Assembly: GCA_030849805.1 (NCBI GenBank)
Contig: JASANZ010001904.1
Coordinates: 1 to 23,507, forward strand
Source: Sergeia podlipaevii
Taxonomy: Eukaryota > Euglenozoa > Kinetoplastea > Trypanosomatida > Trypanosomatidae
Direction: 5' to 3'
Length of the DNA: 23,507 nt
The number at the start of each line of letters is the position of its first letter. Position 1 is the first letter of the stretch. The notes beneath the pieces were generated by a model. That model ran no database searches and was not told where the DNA came from. It saw only the letters and a list, made by a program, of their open reading frames with translations. A program made the position numbers and the translations under genes. Below are positions 1 to 9,381 of this stretch, one piece after another.

Positions 1-63
1 GCGGCGGGCCTTGTCGCCGAAGCGCACGTCCTTACCCTGGAGGCGGATAGCGTTGCGGAGCAT
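1..63 (-). CDS. HSP60: Mitochondrial chaperonin HSP60, second tandem copy (5' end only)
   Basis: The window opens inside this gene. The 21 visible codons, read leftwards from the ATG at 63, begin [20 protein letters not shown]. This is the short mitochondrial presequence and first strand of a kinetoplastid HSP60. It matches the first 21 codons of the complete copy at 896-2596 at 57 of 63 bases. The changes are Gly10/Ala, Asp12/Glu and Arg14/Cys, and this partial copy has the more usual KDVRFG motif. The upstream spacer is unrelated to that of the other copy. The rest of the gene lies outside the window, so I cannot say whether it is intact. Confidence 0.9.
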   Translation of the reverse strand, partial: MLRNAIRLQGKDVRFGDKARR

Positions 64-360
64 ATTCCAATAATGAAAAATGTAATAGTTTGAATTAAGG
101 AGAAAATATATTTTTTAGTTGTGTAAGTGTGTAAAGCGCTAAAAGGGTTTGTGAATCCTTAAAAAATGTGGTATACAAAATAGATTTCAGAAGTGAAAAA
201 GAGGGGAAGAGATCACGAGGTATTGTATATATGGATGATCATCTCAGTATGACCACGTAGCGGGTGTTAAGCGGTGTAATGTGTTAAAAGAATGGCACAA
301 AGATCTGAAACAACAATATCGTCTTTCGTTTGCTCGTTTCGATTTCCATCCTATCATCTC

Positions 361-374
361 ATATATATATATAT
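361..374. repeat. (AT)n microsatellite
   Basis: A pure alternating AT run in the hsp60 spacer. No function is evident. Confidence 0.85.
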
Positions 375-630
375 TGAAGTTGAAAAGTTTTATAATATAG
401 CGAACAGCATTACTTTCATATCTGTGTAGAGCGCATTCTCAACATGCCTATCATCAAAAAAAAGGGGAGAAAAGAAAAAGAAAAGTTAAAGGCGCGCTTC
501 CGTGAATTCCAAGAGTTCTGTAATACCAAAAAAAATGTGTCCACGTCTTGAAAAAGTGTCTCACGTTTCATTCAACAGCATATCAGCTGATTGAATGTGT
601 TAAGAGACAGGTTCCCTCTCCCTCCTCCAG

Positions 631-646
631 ACACACACACACACAC
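631..646. repeat. (AC)n microsatellite
   Basis: Eight AC dinucleotides in the region that would be the 3' UTR of the complete hsp60. It follows a CTCCCTCCTCC stretch. Confidence 0.85.
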
Positions 647-895
647 ATACTCATGAATAGGAAATAATGCTAGCATGATATTGTGTTACTTATTATTCCT
701 CCTCCTTTGGCGTCTTCAACCGCAAATGAGAGAGAAATAACAGTAACAGAAATAAACTTTTAAAAAAAGAGTCATGTACCAAACATCCCTCAATATGCTC
801 CTTCTCAGTATGAGTAAACTCGTTCAGAAAAGAACAAAATAAACTCGCCCTCACACGGTTATTCCCCTCCTTCTGTTTCACCCTTCTTCAGGTGT

Positions 896-2596
896 TCAGT
901 AGAGACCGAGTCCCTCGTCTTCCTCGGCATAAGCAGATGCCGACTTGGAGGAATCCTTCCCTCCACCTTTCTTCTCCTTAGGAGCCTGGACCACCGCGGC
1001 CTCCGCAGTCATCATGAGGCTGGCCACGGAGGCAGCGTCACCGAGAGCAACGTGCACAACGCGGGCTGGGTCAATAATACCAGCCTCAAGCATGTTCACG
1101 TAGCGGTCGTTCTGCGCATCATAGCCAATAGCGGGGTCAGGATTTTCAAGAATCTTGGAGATGACCACGGCACCCTCCTTGCCAGCGTTCGCGGCGATCT
1201 TCATCGCGGGTAGGCGGATGGCGTTGCGGATGATGGCAACACCAGTGCGCTGGTCGCGGGACAGCGCCTCATTGTCCACAAGCTTGTCAAGAACGTGACT
1301 TGCCCTGAGAAGAGCAACGCCGCCACCGGCAACAATACCCTCCTGCACGGCAGCGCGGGTGGCGCACACGGCATCCACCACGCGGTCCTTCTTCTCGCTC
1401 ACCTCGACCTCGGAGCCGCCACCGACCTTGATCACAGCAACACCGCCGCTCAGCTTGGAGAGGCGTTCCTGGATCTTCTCGCGGTTGTACTCAACAGACT
1501 CATTCTTGATGAGGTCACGGAGCAGTTCCACACGCGCGCCCACAGCGGCGGCATCACCACCACCGTTGAGCATCACGGTGTCGTCCTTTCCAGTGGTAAC
1601 CTTCTTGACATTACCAAGGATGGCAGGATCGAAGTTCTCAGCGTCCAGCTCGAGGCCAGTGCCCTCGTCGCCAATGAGTTGAGCGCCAGTGAAGATGGCA
1701 ATATCCTCAAGCAAGCTAGACTTGTTGTCACCAAAGCCAGGGGCCTTGATGCAAAGGACATTGAGTTTGCCCTGGAGCTTGTTGAGAATGAGGGTGGTCA
1801 GAGCCTCGCTCTCGACGTCGTCGGCAATGATCAGAAGCGGGCGGCTGTTCTGGGCAACGTAGTTCAGGGCGGGAAGCAAGGTGTGGATGCTCTGGATCTT
1901 CTTCTTGGATACGAGAACCAGTGGATTCTCAAGTTCGGCCTTCAAGCCCTTAGGGTCCGTCACGAAGTAGGGGCTGATGTAGCCGCGGTCAATCTTCATA
2001 CCATCCACAAGCTCCAGCTCAGTGGTAAGGGTGTTGCCGTCCTTGGTGGTGATCACGCCATCGCGGCCAACCTTCTCCATGGCCTTGCCGATCATCTCGC
2101 CGATCTCAGAGTCACCGTTGGCGGAGATGGTGGCGATGCGAATGATATCCTCGGTGCCCTTGATGGGGCGGCTCTGCTTGAGAATGCTGGTCTGCACATA
2201 GTCCACAGCCACGTCCATACCACGCTTCATGTCAATGGGGTTAATGCCCTGCTCGATGCACTTGAGGCCCTCGCCGAAGATGCTGTCAACGAGCACAGCA
2301 GCAAGCGTCGTGCCATCACCGGCGAGGTCGTTGGTCTGATTGCACACCTGGCGCACAAGCTGGGCACCCATGTTCTCATAGCGATCCTCAAAGTCAATCG
2401 CGCGTGCAACAGTGACACCATCCTTGGTGATCTTGGGAGCACCGTAGGTCTGCTCGATGATCACGTTGCGGCCCTTGGGACCCATAGTGGTAGCCACAGC
2501 GGCAACGGCGCGAGTGACGCCCTTCTGCATGGAGCGGCGGGCCTTGTCGCCGAAGCAAACCTCCTTAGCCTGAAGACGGATAGCGTTGCGGAGCAT
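896..2596 (-). CDS. HSP60: Mitochondrial chaperonin HSP60 (group I, GroEL-type)
   Basis: A 566-residue group I chaperonin of normal family length. These proteins form heptameric rings that refold proteins in the mitochondrial matrix using ATP and an HSP10 lid. The first nine residues, MLRNAIRLQ, fit the short presequences usual in kinetoplastids. Nucleotide-site motifs are clear: TLGPKGRN-like at 37-44 (here TMGPKGRN), ITKDG at 56-60 (Asp59), GDGTT at 93-97 (Asp94), and Asp408 in [12 protein letters not shown], which matches the GroEL catalytic Asp398. KAPGFGDN (284-291) and [11 protein letters not shown] (422-432) are also typical. Two things are odd. The residue after GDGTT is Leu98 instead of the usual Thr (GroEL Thr91). 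The tail ends EEDEGLGLY and has no Gly-Gly-Met repeats. The start is the first ATG, with an acceptor signal about 130 bases upstream. Third codon positions are strongly G/C, as expected for a highly expressed gene. Confidence 0.97.
   Translation of the reverse strand: MLRNAIRLQAKEVCFGDKARRSMQKGVTRAVAAVATTMGPKGRNVIIEQTYGAPKITKDGVTVARAIDFEDRYENMGAQLVRQVCNQTNDLAGDGTTLAAVLVDSIFGEGLKCIEQGINPIDMKRGMDVAVDYVQTSILKQSRPIKGTEDIIRIATISANGDSEIGEMIGKAMEKVGRDGVITTKDGNTLTTELELVDGMKIDRGYISPYFVTDPKGLKAELENPLVLVSKKKIQSIHTLLPALNYVAQNSRPLLIIADDVESEALTTLILNKLQGKLNVLCIKAPGFGDNKSSLLEDIAIFTGAQLIGDEGTGLELDAENFDPAILGNVKKVTTGKDDTVMLNGGGDAAAVGARVELLRDLIKNESVEYNREKIQERLSKLSGGVAVIKVGGGSEVEVSEKKDRVVDAVCATRAAVQEGIVAGGGVALLRASHVLDKLVDNEALSRDQRTGVAIIRNAIRLPAMKIAANAGKEGAVVISKILENPDPAIGYDAQNDRYVNMLEAGIIDPARVVHVALGDAASVASLMMTAEAAVVQAPKEKKGGGKDSSKSASAYAEEDEGLGLY
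2534..2596 (-). repeat. Direct repeat of the hsp60 5' end (partner of 1-63)
   Basis: The 63 bases from the start codon inwards match the left edge of the window with six substitutions and no gaps. The match stops at the start codon, because the bases upstream of the two ATGs differ. This shows a tandem gene duplication with independent 5' flanks. Confidence 0.9.
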
Positions 2597-3322
2597 TGTG
2601 AAACGGTAACAAAAAAGTAAAAATAGAAATTAAAATATATGCGACGGTAAAAAAAAAAAAAAATGTGCAACTCTGTTGCGAGGTCAAATATAAATATGTT
2701 TTATTCTTGTGTTGTTGTAAAAACTGATTATCATGTGCACACAGAAAAAGGGAGAGAGAGAGAGAGAGCGAGGAAGAGAATTTTTTTTTAAAAAAAAAAA
2801 GCACAAGAAAAGAATAAGTACAGACAATGCATGGTAATTCTTAAAGATGATCACTCAGTATAAAATAAGCGTATAGCCCATTTTCGCTGTTTTTTTTTTT
2901 TTGCAGGAAACGTGTTTGCAATTCAACAACGACAAAAAGAAACGAAATTACTTAGAGTGTGCATGCATGCGATGCGGGCAATGGTACTATACATCTCCAG
3001 ACACAGTGGATTTATTCGTCTATTTCGGCCAGATTACACTTCAAGAAGAAAAAAAAGCAAACTGCAACGAAACACACTTGTTTACTGGTCTTTCTCTATT
3101 CTTTTTTTTTTTCAAAAAAAAATCATTACTGCCACACATTCATATTACTCTTTTAGAAGGAGAAGAAAAAAAAAAAAAAAGTAGACTGTACAGATTATGG
3201 AAGCAGTAGAGCAAAGAAATGGGAAAAAGAGAGAGAAAGTGAGAAACCTCCCATAGTGGCATAGCCAATTTTTATAGTATTCCTTCTCCTCCTCTTATTG
3301 GCGTCTCCTGAGAGGTACTCAC
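2597..3322. other. Spacer between hsp60 and the coiled-coil gene
   Basis: About 725 bases of AT-rich sequence with many A and T runs. It includes a T9-A11 palindrome at 2781-2800 and a T11-C-A9 near-palindrome at 3102-3122. Three overlapping plus-strand open frames at 2901-3209 run against the cluster direction. They are largely Lys- and Phe-rich because of the homopolymers, so I do not call a gene. Confidence 0.6.
2724..2780 (-). promoter_or_regulatory. Polypyrimidine tract and likely trans-splice acceptor of hsp60
   Basis: On the minus strand, 2780-2743 reads as a CT-rich tract that includes a (CT)n microsatellite. The AG at 2725-2724 is a good acceptor, giving a 5' UTR of about 127 bases. 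No AG lies between the poly-T run at about 2663-2649 and the start codon, which argues against a closer site. Inferred from the base pattern only. Confidence 0.55.
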
Positions 3323-4594
3323 CTACATTGTCGCCATCTTCTTCTCATAGGAGTCAATCACGTCGCGACGCTCTTTTTCTGGAAGCAGCGTGTACCCATG
3401 CAGCAGCACAGTAAGTGGGACTAGTACAAAGCCAGAGGGCTCAGTGCGATTCCTGTCCACTGGCTCCAGTGAAGCATCCTTCACAACGCTAAAACCGGGA
3501 TGGCAAATGTTCTTGACAAACAATCGGCACTGGGCAATGAGGAACTCGTCTTGCGCTATCCTTTGAATCTTCTCCCTCAGTTCGGTAGAAGTACGTAACA
3601 GAGTGTGCTGCAGCTCAATGCGATCCGCTTCCATCCTTTGAGCCTCACGCGCGTGAAAGAGTGATTGCTCTTCCAGTCGCTTTTTGGCCTCTGCCAGCTG
3701 CTGCTGGAGCGCCGCCAGCGCACTAGACTCCTTCTTGCGCTCTTCCGCCTCTGCTGCTACTGACCGGCGGTGCAGGGCTTCCTTCTCTTTTTGGAGACTG
3801 GCCGCTTCTGCTGCCATCTGCCTCTGCATTTCTTCCCCTCTCCGCCGCGCCTCATCCGCCTGCTTGTCCAAGGCGTTTCGGTGAAGTACGAGCGCACGAG
3901 TAGCAAAACTCAGCGCGACCGCCTCACGCTTCTCCCAGCACTCCCCTTGTACGACGCGGCGCTGCTCGGCTTCTTCGGTGGCCAGGATTTCGAGGGCACG
4001 CGCGCGTTGCACATCTGCCTTGCGCTTTTGTAAACGCTCAGTCAGCGTCTTACACTCTGCGCGGGAGACGGCAAGGCGCCGCCGCAGCTGCTTCACCTCA
4101 TCGCTTTCAGCAAAGCTGGTGATGGAAGAGGACGACTTCCTTTGATCTGGAAGCTGCGGCTCATTGCGCTGTCGCGGAGCAGCAGACTCTACAAGTACTT
4201 CTTCTCCAGTGCGAACGCCTTCCACACCAAGAGAGAAGTGTGAAGAAGCTTGGTGAGAGCCAAAAGTAAGAATGCTACCACCACTCCGATTGTGCGCGCC
4301 GCTGCTAAAAGGCGGTGGTGTTGTGAGTACGTTTGGGGAAGAAGTGGAAGAGATGTTTTCCGCAGAGAGTATCGCCGCGGCAGCGCCGGCATTGCTGCGT
4401 CGACTGCTAGAATCGCGTGCGTTGTGATTCACAAACGTATAGTTGCCCGACGGGTGTCGGATTTCCAGTGCGCCAGCTCCGCTGTGCCCAGCGATAGAAG
4501 CCGGCTCGCATGTGACAGGAATACGCTGCTTGGTGTCATGAATAGGGGGCATGTACCCAGTCATCGGCGCATGGAGCTTACGTGGTCGCTGCAT
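3323..4594 (-). CDS. Coiled-coil protein of unknown function
   Basis: A 423-residue protein from the ATG at 4594. The frame stays open for 21 more codons upstream, but that part begins at TTG and its Phe run is the splice-site pyrimidine tract, so I exclude it. Residues 1-160 are low complexity, rich in Ser, Pro, Ala and His, and probably disordered. Residues about 160-355 are a long charged coiled coil rich in Ala, Glu, Arg and Gln, with few prolines. Residues about 360-423 look folded, with a segment beginning NICHPGFSVVKD and ending in a helix rich in Glu, Arg and Lys. I see no transmembrane segment or enzyme motif. A structural or cytoskeletal role would suit this layout, but that is a guess. 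I do not recognise the family. Confidence 0.85.
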   Translation of the reverse strand: MQRPRKLHAPMTGYMPPIHDTKQRIPVTCEPASIAGHSGAGALEIRHPSGNYTFVNHNARDSSSRRSNAGAAAAILSAENISSTSSPNVLTTPPPFSSGAHNRSGGSILTFGSHQASSHFSLGVEGVRTGEEVLVESAAPRQRNEPQLPDQRKSSSSITSFAESDEVKQLRRRLAVSRAECKTLTERLQKRKADVQRARALEILATEEAEQRRVVQGECWEKREAVALSFATRALVLHRNALDKQADEARRRGEEMQRQMAAEAASLQKEKEALHRRSVAAEAEERKKESSALAALQQQLAEAKKRLEEQSLFHAREAQRMEADRIELQHTLLRTSTELREKIQRIAQDEFLIAQCRLFVKNICHPGFSVVKDASLEPVDRNRTEPSGFVLVPLTVLLHGYTLLPEKERRDVIDSYEKKMATM

Positions 4595-4596
4595 CG

Positions 4597-4630
4597 CTGA
4601 GCTCAAAGCAACAAAGAAGAAGAAGAAGCG
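4597..4630 (-). promoter_or_regulatory. Polypyrimidine tract and trans-splice acceptor of the coiled-coil gene
   Basis: On the minus strand this reads CCCCCGCTTCTTCTTCTTC, then a T-rich stretch, then two possible AG acceptors at 4603-4602 and 4598-4597, only 3 to 8 bases before the ATG at 4594. It decides the start codon, because the upstream codons would be removed from the mature mRNA. Confidence 0.6.
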
Positions 4631-5130
4631 GGGGCAATAATGAGACACACAAATCAAAAGAAAAAAAAAACGTTTTTCAGTGACAAACTATCTTCCTTTT
4701 TTTTTTTTCGACGTCAAAGAGAGCAAAAGTTACCCGGCTTATGTATATGTATTCTTAGCAACGAGGGAGTTGTGTCTAGCTGAACAATAGTTCTTCTTTT
4801 GTATATTCCTCTCGCTTGACGTACACAGACACACAAGGAGACTTTCATACAGCAATAGCAAAAAAAAGTGAAAAACAATAGAAAAAATAAACAACAGCAG
4901 AAAGGCATATATATGCAGTCAACCAGTCTAAGTGCTAGTACTTCAAAACGGTAAATAATAAGGGATAATCATTTATTGTAATTTTACAAGCATATTAAAC
5001 GTTTATGTTCTGCATTTAAGCGTCAAAGAAAAAAAAAATAGCAAATATGAATATGTACAGCACTCTCATAGTTCCCTCTCTCTCTCTCCCTGTGGGCGTG
5101 CGTGTACATGTGCACGTCTGATAGCAGTAT
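4631..5130. other. Spacer between the coiled-coil and importin genes
   Basis: AT-rich, with short A and T runs. Nothing coding is supported. It should contain the 3' UTR of the importin gene. Confidence 0.5.
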
Positions 5131-8100
5131 TTAACTCTGCAGCGCTTGAAAAAACAAAGCAAGGACCTCATACTCAGATCGAGAAAAGAGCTGAGATGCA
5201 ACCTCAGTATACTGGCTTGCCAGTGGCATCATCGGTGTAAAGGTTTGCCGCACCTCGTCTTGCGCTTGCACAAGCTTCGTCTGCTCTGTCAATCGGCTGC
5301 TATCACCACCAGAAGAAACGGTAGCAGCAGCAATGACAGCCGCATCATCCACCCATTCATCACCATCGATGTCGTCGTCATCCTCAGCACTCTCAAATTC
5401 TTCGTCGTCGTCGTCATCTTCCTGAAATAAACGACCACCGCTGCCATTATCCAAGTCGCTCGCAAGGTCGTCTTCCAGATCCAGCAGGTTACCTTCTTCT
5501 AGGCGTCGCAATATCGACACCAGCGCCTTACCAACCGCAATAAAAACAGCAGCGTCAAGAGTCAGTGTGATGGTCTTCACCCCGCGCGCTTTCGCACTCG
5601 TTGACTTGATCTTCTTCTTCTTCCTCCTTCCATGCTGCGCTCCCCCTGTTGCTCCAAGCACGTCTTCGTCCGCATCGCTGCCCAAGGATGGTTGAAACCA
5701 CTGGCATGTAAAGCCAGCGAACGACCCATCACTCGGCCACGCCACTAGCAAGCCCAGAAGCGCATTGCAGGACGCGAGCATGTCGTGGTATCCTTCCAAC
5801 TTCGGAAGACGTGGAAGCCACTGCTGAAAAGCAACTTCGACCAGTCCAGCTTCCAGCAGAGCGTGCAAAAATGCTTGCGGGTATAACTTGAGTAACGCAG
5901 CAAGTGGGGCAATAAGCTGCTGAGCCGCCACATCAGTCCGCACAGTCGCCAGGCGGTCCACGATGCGTTCAATCAAAAGACACACCTGCACCTCTTGGAA
6001 CTGGCCCGCGCACTCCACCGCAGCCACCAGTGCACTGCCGGCATTGAGAAGAATGGTCTCTCCCAACTCGGGAGACAGCATGCGCAGCATCACGGCGAGC
6101 ATAGCATAGGAAAGAGGATAGCAACAGCGTTCTTCCTGAAGGCCACGCTCCATGGCAGCATTCCCCCTTAGCACGTTCATTGCTGGTGGAGCACTCAGCA
6201 GCCACGGCCCAATTAGAGACGGGGCCAGTGCCACCTCAACACACGCTCCCTCCGGGCAGCGGCGGAGCAGCGCGGCAAGACAACGTGAGGACGCGTCTAG
6301 CACTGAGGATTCATCTGTATAGAGCAGCAGAGTGCAAAGATCACTCAGAACTGTACGCGCGGCCTCTGCTGCTACCCACGCTGATCCACAACGAAACAAG
6401 CACGCAAGAAGTTGAATGAATTGAGGTACGGCGCAGTACTCCGCAGGACCGCAGTTGCCAGAGAGCACTCGCGTGATCCATGGCAGCTGTGCCACTAAGG
6501 CAGCATCAGTTGCGCTTGGGGAGCCGCTATACGCGTCAGAGGGCGATGCACAGAGGAGCTTAAAGAGAGGGAGAAGGCACTCGCCCATGTTAGGGTCTGC
6601 AATGTGACGCCGCCAGCAGTCAAACAGTACGGTTACCGCTGCTGGGTCAAGCGGTGCAAGTCCATCAAGAGCAACTCCCTGCTGCTGATGCTGCCTTTTT
6701 CTCTCTTCTCGTTCGTGTCGTTTCATCCACGCTGTCAGACACTCAAGTACCAAGTAAAGAAAGTCCTGAGAAATGCCAGTTTCCTCATCACAGCGGCTTT
6801 CGGCTAACAACCCAAGAAGGGACTTCTGGCATTGAGCGAAAGCATTGCGAAATACAGATGCATCACAAAGACTGAGGCAGCTGAGCAGCAACTGGCAAGC
6901 GGCAACCTGCACGAGTGGCGTGGGAGCAGAAGTGGCAGAGCCCCCAAGAGATTCGATAGTAATATGCACTACGAGTCCTACAGGTGGTGCAGCAGGCACC
7001 TCCTCCTCCTCCTCCGGCAATATGTTTCTCCTTCCAGCAGACGTGTTTCCATTCTGGTGTCGTTGAGAGAGACAAAGACTCCGTGTATCGTGCATGAACC
7101 GCACAATAGCCGCAAGCAAAGAAACAGCGCGAGCCGCTAGCACAGGGGGGCCACCCGCATCGCGCTCTAGAAGCAGCTGCGCAAGGGGGCCAAAGTCGGG
7201 CACGCCACACGCACGCAGCTCACGACGGCACTTGACAAGCACCTGCTCAAAAAAGAAAAGGGCCACCTCTCTCTCCCGCCACGGCTGTGGTGCCTCACCC
7301 GGGCTGCTACCATCAGTGTACAGCAGCTCATGCAGGTACTCAAGAGCAGCATGAATAAAAATGGGGCCAAGAGAGCACACGCTCTGCTCAAAGGCAGAAG
7401 TAGCAAGGTCACGGACAGTCCAACAGAGTTCATCCTTGCGTTCCTCCTCGCGCCTGAGGTACTCGTTCACATCCGTGGTCCACGAGATCGCCTCAGCGCC
7501 AGACACATACGCGTACGCAGCCATAAGACGCAAGAAGGCAAGGCCACCACCAGACCCTACGGCGGCGACAAACACCGAACGTGAGGACGGCAGCATTGCA
7601 AGACTCGTAAAGAACGTCCATCGTTTGGCGATGTGCTGTGATAGCAAGCCCGCGCCTTCCTCTTCTTCGTCTCCCTCCTCATCACCACCACCACCATTGT
7701 GCGTGCTATCATCTGTAGCAAGCGTTGCGTGATACAGCTCCGCATCACGCTGTAAAGAATCCAGCAGCGCAGTGAGCGTAGCCTCATCTGCATGTGCCTT
7801 CAGCCACCGGGCAGCGGCAAGCACATCGGCAACAAAGTCCACAATTCGAAATGAAAGCTCCAGCTGTAAGAGACTAATGTTTCTGTGACCGCCAATTGCA
7901 CCTCCCTCACCCGCTGGCACTAGCTTCTGTCCTCGCAAGAGTTGACTACAGGGCACAAACATTCGTTGCTTGAGATCAGAGTAGTAGCTGTCGAAGAGGC
8001 GTCGGAGCTCACGCATAATGTCACCTTTGCGATCTGTATGCACAATAGCCCACATAAACTGCTCCTGCACCACACGAACAGCAGCACACTGCACCTCGAG

Positions 8101-8847
8101 CTGCAGCGCAGCAAGTCTTACTTGCGAAAGGGCGTCACCACAGTCATCACCACCACTTGCAGCTGCGACCGGAGCCGCCACTGCTATGCTCAGCAGCGGG
8201 GACACCAGAGAGAGCATGCCCTCCATCACAGTCGAGTTGACAGCGTGCTTCCCATGAGAGCACGTTTCCTGCAGCTCCTCAGCCAGGATGAGATAGCTCT
8301 GCTGAACTGCCAGAGGGGAGGCCTGTGACACGGCGCGTTGTGTGCGAGCGCCAACTTCACCAAGGCACTGATTAAACAGCGCTGACGCTGCCGCAATCTC
8401 TGTGCTTTCTCCGCCTTCATCTGGAGTACGTTCACTTACATGTTCGGACTCGCTCAGTTGCTGTTGCTGCAGCTCTAGGCGACTTAACATCTTAGCGACA
8501 ACAGCCGCCACCTGCTTCACAAGGGCCTGTGAGGTGCCGTTGTTGGCGACAGCATCGCCTGCACTCCCCTGCACACTTTCCTCCAAAGCACCTAGCAGCA
8601 GCCCCACCACAGAAGCAAACGTGGTGTCTAGCTCTATCATGCTAGCCTTCTGCTTAAGAGCGGAGAGGGCAATAAGGCGAATACTGAGCGGAGCGGTCTT
8701 TCTCGCAAAGGAAGCAAAGCAGGCAAGCTCCTCGTAGAAACCGGGGAGGCTGCTAAGGCGTTCCAGCTCTTCCTCAGCCAGCCTACGTGTTGCATTTTCC
8801 GGGCTGAGGGCGCCTTGGAGAACATTCTCGAGTTCGCTCTGAAACAT
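5131..8847 (-). CDS. Importin-beta family karyopherin, possibly importin-9/Kap114-like
   Basis: A 1238-residue protein made almost entirely of Leu- and Ala-rich helices, as expected for HEAT-repeat nuclear transport receptors of the importin-beta superfamily (usually 850-1250 residues). The N-terminus has the importin-beta N-terminal domain pattern: a helix with LSPENATRRLAEEELERL (15-32), then a second helix with PLSIRLIALSALKQKA, which resembles the usual LAxxxLKxxI motif that contacts RanGTP. Acidic stretches occur at about 386-397 and 1139-1166, the latter nearly all Asp and Glu. A Lys-rich segment lies at about 1071-1080. The late acidic stretch just before the C-terminal helices is why I suggest importin-9/Kap114, which carries histones and basic cargo, but overall similarity is too weak to fix the paralogue. 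The start is the first ATG. Confidence 0.8.
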   Translation of the reverse strand: MFQSELENVLQGALSPENATRRLAEEELERLSSLPGFYEELACFASFARKTAPLSIRLIALSALKQKASMIELDTTFASVVGLLLGALEESVQGSAGDAVANNGTSQALVKQVAAVVAKMLSRLELQQQQLSESEHVSERTPDEGGESTEIAAASALFNQCLGEVGARTQRAVSQASPLAVQQSYLILAEELQETCSHGKHAVNSTVMEGMLSLVSPLLSIAVAAPVAAASGGDDCGDALSQVRLAALQLEVQCAAVRVVQEQFMWAIVHTDRKGDIMRELRRLFDSYYSDLKQRMFVPCSQLLRGQKLVPAGEGGAIGGHRNISLLQLELSFRIVDFVADVLAAARWLKAHADEATLTALLDSLQRDAELYHATLATDDSTHNGGGGDEEGDEEEEGAGLLSQHIAKRWTFFTSLAMLPSSRSVFVAAVGSGGGLAFLRLMAAYAYVSGAEAISWTTDVNEYLRREEERKDELCWTVRDLATSAFEQSVCSLGPIFIHAALEYLHELLYTDGSSPGEAPQPWREREVALFFFEQVLVKCRRELRACGVPDFGPLAQLLLERDAGGPPVLAARAVSLLAAIVRFMHDTRSLCLSQRHQNGNTSAGRRNILPEEEEEVPAAPPVGLVVHITIESLGGSATSAPTPLVQVAACQLLLSCLSLCDASVFRNAFAQCQKSLLGLLAESRCDEETGISQDFLYLVLECLTAWMKRHEREERKRQHQQQGVALDGLAPLDPAAVTVLFDCWRRHIADPNMGECLLPLFKLLCASPSDAYSGSPSATDAALVAQLPWITRVLSGNCGPAEYCAVPQFIQLLACLFRCGSAWVAAEAARTVLSDLCTLLLYTDESSVLDASSRCLAALLRRCPEGACVEVALAPSLIGPWLLSAPPAMNVLRGNAAMERGLQEERCCYPLSYAMLAVMLRMLSPELGETILLNAGSALVAAVECAGQFQEVQVCLLIERIVDRLATVRTDVAAQQLIAPLAALLKLYPQAFLHALLEAGLVEVAFQQWLPRLPKLEGYHDMLASCNALLGLLVAWPSDGSFAGFTCQWFQPSLGSDADEDVLGATGGAQHGRRKKKKIKSTSAKARGVKTITLTLDAAVFIAVGKALVSILRRLEEGNLLDLEDDLASDLDNGSGGRLFQEDDDDDEEFESAEDDDDIDGDEWVDDAAVIAAATVSSGGDSSRLTEQTKLVQAQDEVRQTFTPMMPLASQYTEVASQLFSRSEYEVLALFFQALQS

Positions 8848-9381
8848 AATGGACAGAGCTTGTTACTACTATTGCTTCTCTTCTTATTTTGATAATGTTT
8901 CCTCTTCCTCACCCTTGTCGCTCTCTCACACACACTTTCCTTCCGTTGGCAGCAATTTGAGGATGCGAGAAAAAGCCTAATTTGAGTGTCTGTCAATGTT
9001 GTATGTGCTTTCCAAAAAAAAAAAAAAAAAAATGAACATCAGATCAACAAGACAAATAAAAAAAGAGAAAAGAGGTAAGATATAATCACGCAAATAGCTA
9101 GAGATGAAAACATAAAGACAAACAAGTCTCCTTCAATATTGTTGCGCTGCTATCATCATGTTTTTTTTCCTTCTTTTCATTTAAGCGACCCTTCGAGTGT
9201 AAAAGGACAACACGTTCACAATATGTGTTGATTTGAGTGTAGAGCAGACAGCAGGTTGCGTATAATTGTGCAAAATATATATCTTGTTTTTTTTTTACCT
9301 TTTTCATTTAAATGCAGTGGGGTTGATAGTAAAGGATGTCGCTTTCGACCACAGTTTTCATTTCTGCGGCTCTGTTCCTCC
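8848..9381. other. Spacer between the importin and MTHFR genes
   Basis: About 530 AT-rich bases with no supported gene. It contains the A19 run discussed separately, and a second T run near 9288-9297 next to the MTHFR 3' end. Confidence 0.55.
9008..9032 (-). promoter_or_regulatory. Poly-T tract and possible splice acceptor of the importin gene
   Basis: A run of 19 A on the plus strand (9014-9032) is a T19 tract on the minus strand. It is followed by GGAAAG, whose AG is at 9009-9008, about 160 bases upstream of the importin ATG. Several other AG pairs lie closer to the ATG, so the exact site is uncertain. Confidence 0.45.

Larger units (their letters stand above)
64..895. other. Spacer between the two hsp60 copies
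   Basis: This is an AT-rich spacer of about 830 bases with no credible gene. It should hold the 3' UTR of the complete hsp60 and the 5' region of the partial copy. Read on the minus strand, purine-rich stretches at about 195-212 and 456-486 become pyrimidine tracts that could direct trans-splicing of the partial copy. A 62-codon open frame at 693-881 on the minus strand has lysine- and leucine-rich low-complexity ends and no recognisable family, so I treat it as UTR. Confidence 0.6.

Noticed and set aside
693..881. 62-codon minus-strand open frame after hsp60
   Set aside because: Low-complexity Leu and Lys runs, no family, and it lies within the expected 3' UTR.
1295..2620. A 441-codon plus-strand open frame antisense to hsp60
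   Set aside because: It mirrors the GC-biased codons of hsp60, runs against the cluster and has no family pattern.
2901..3209. 102-codon plus-strand open frame with several cysteines
   Set aside because: It is on the wrong strand for the cluster, spans homopolymer runs, and two other frames are open over the same bases.
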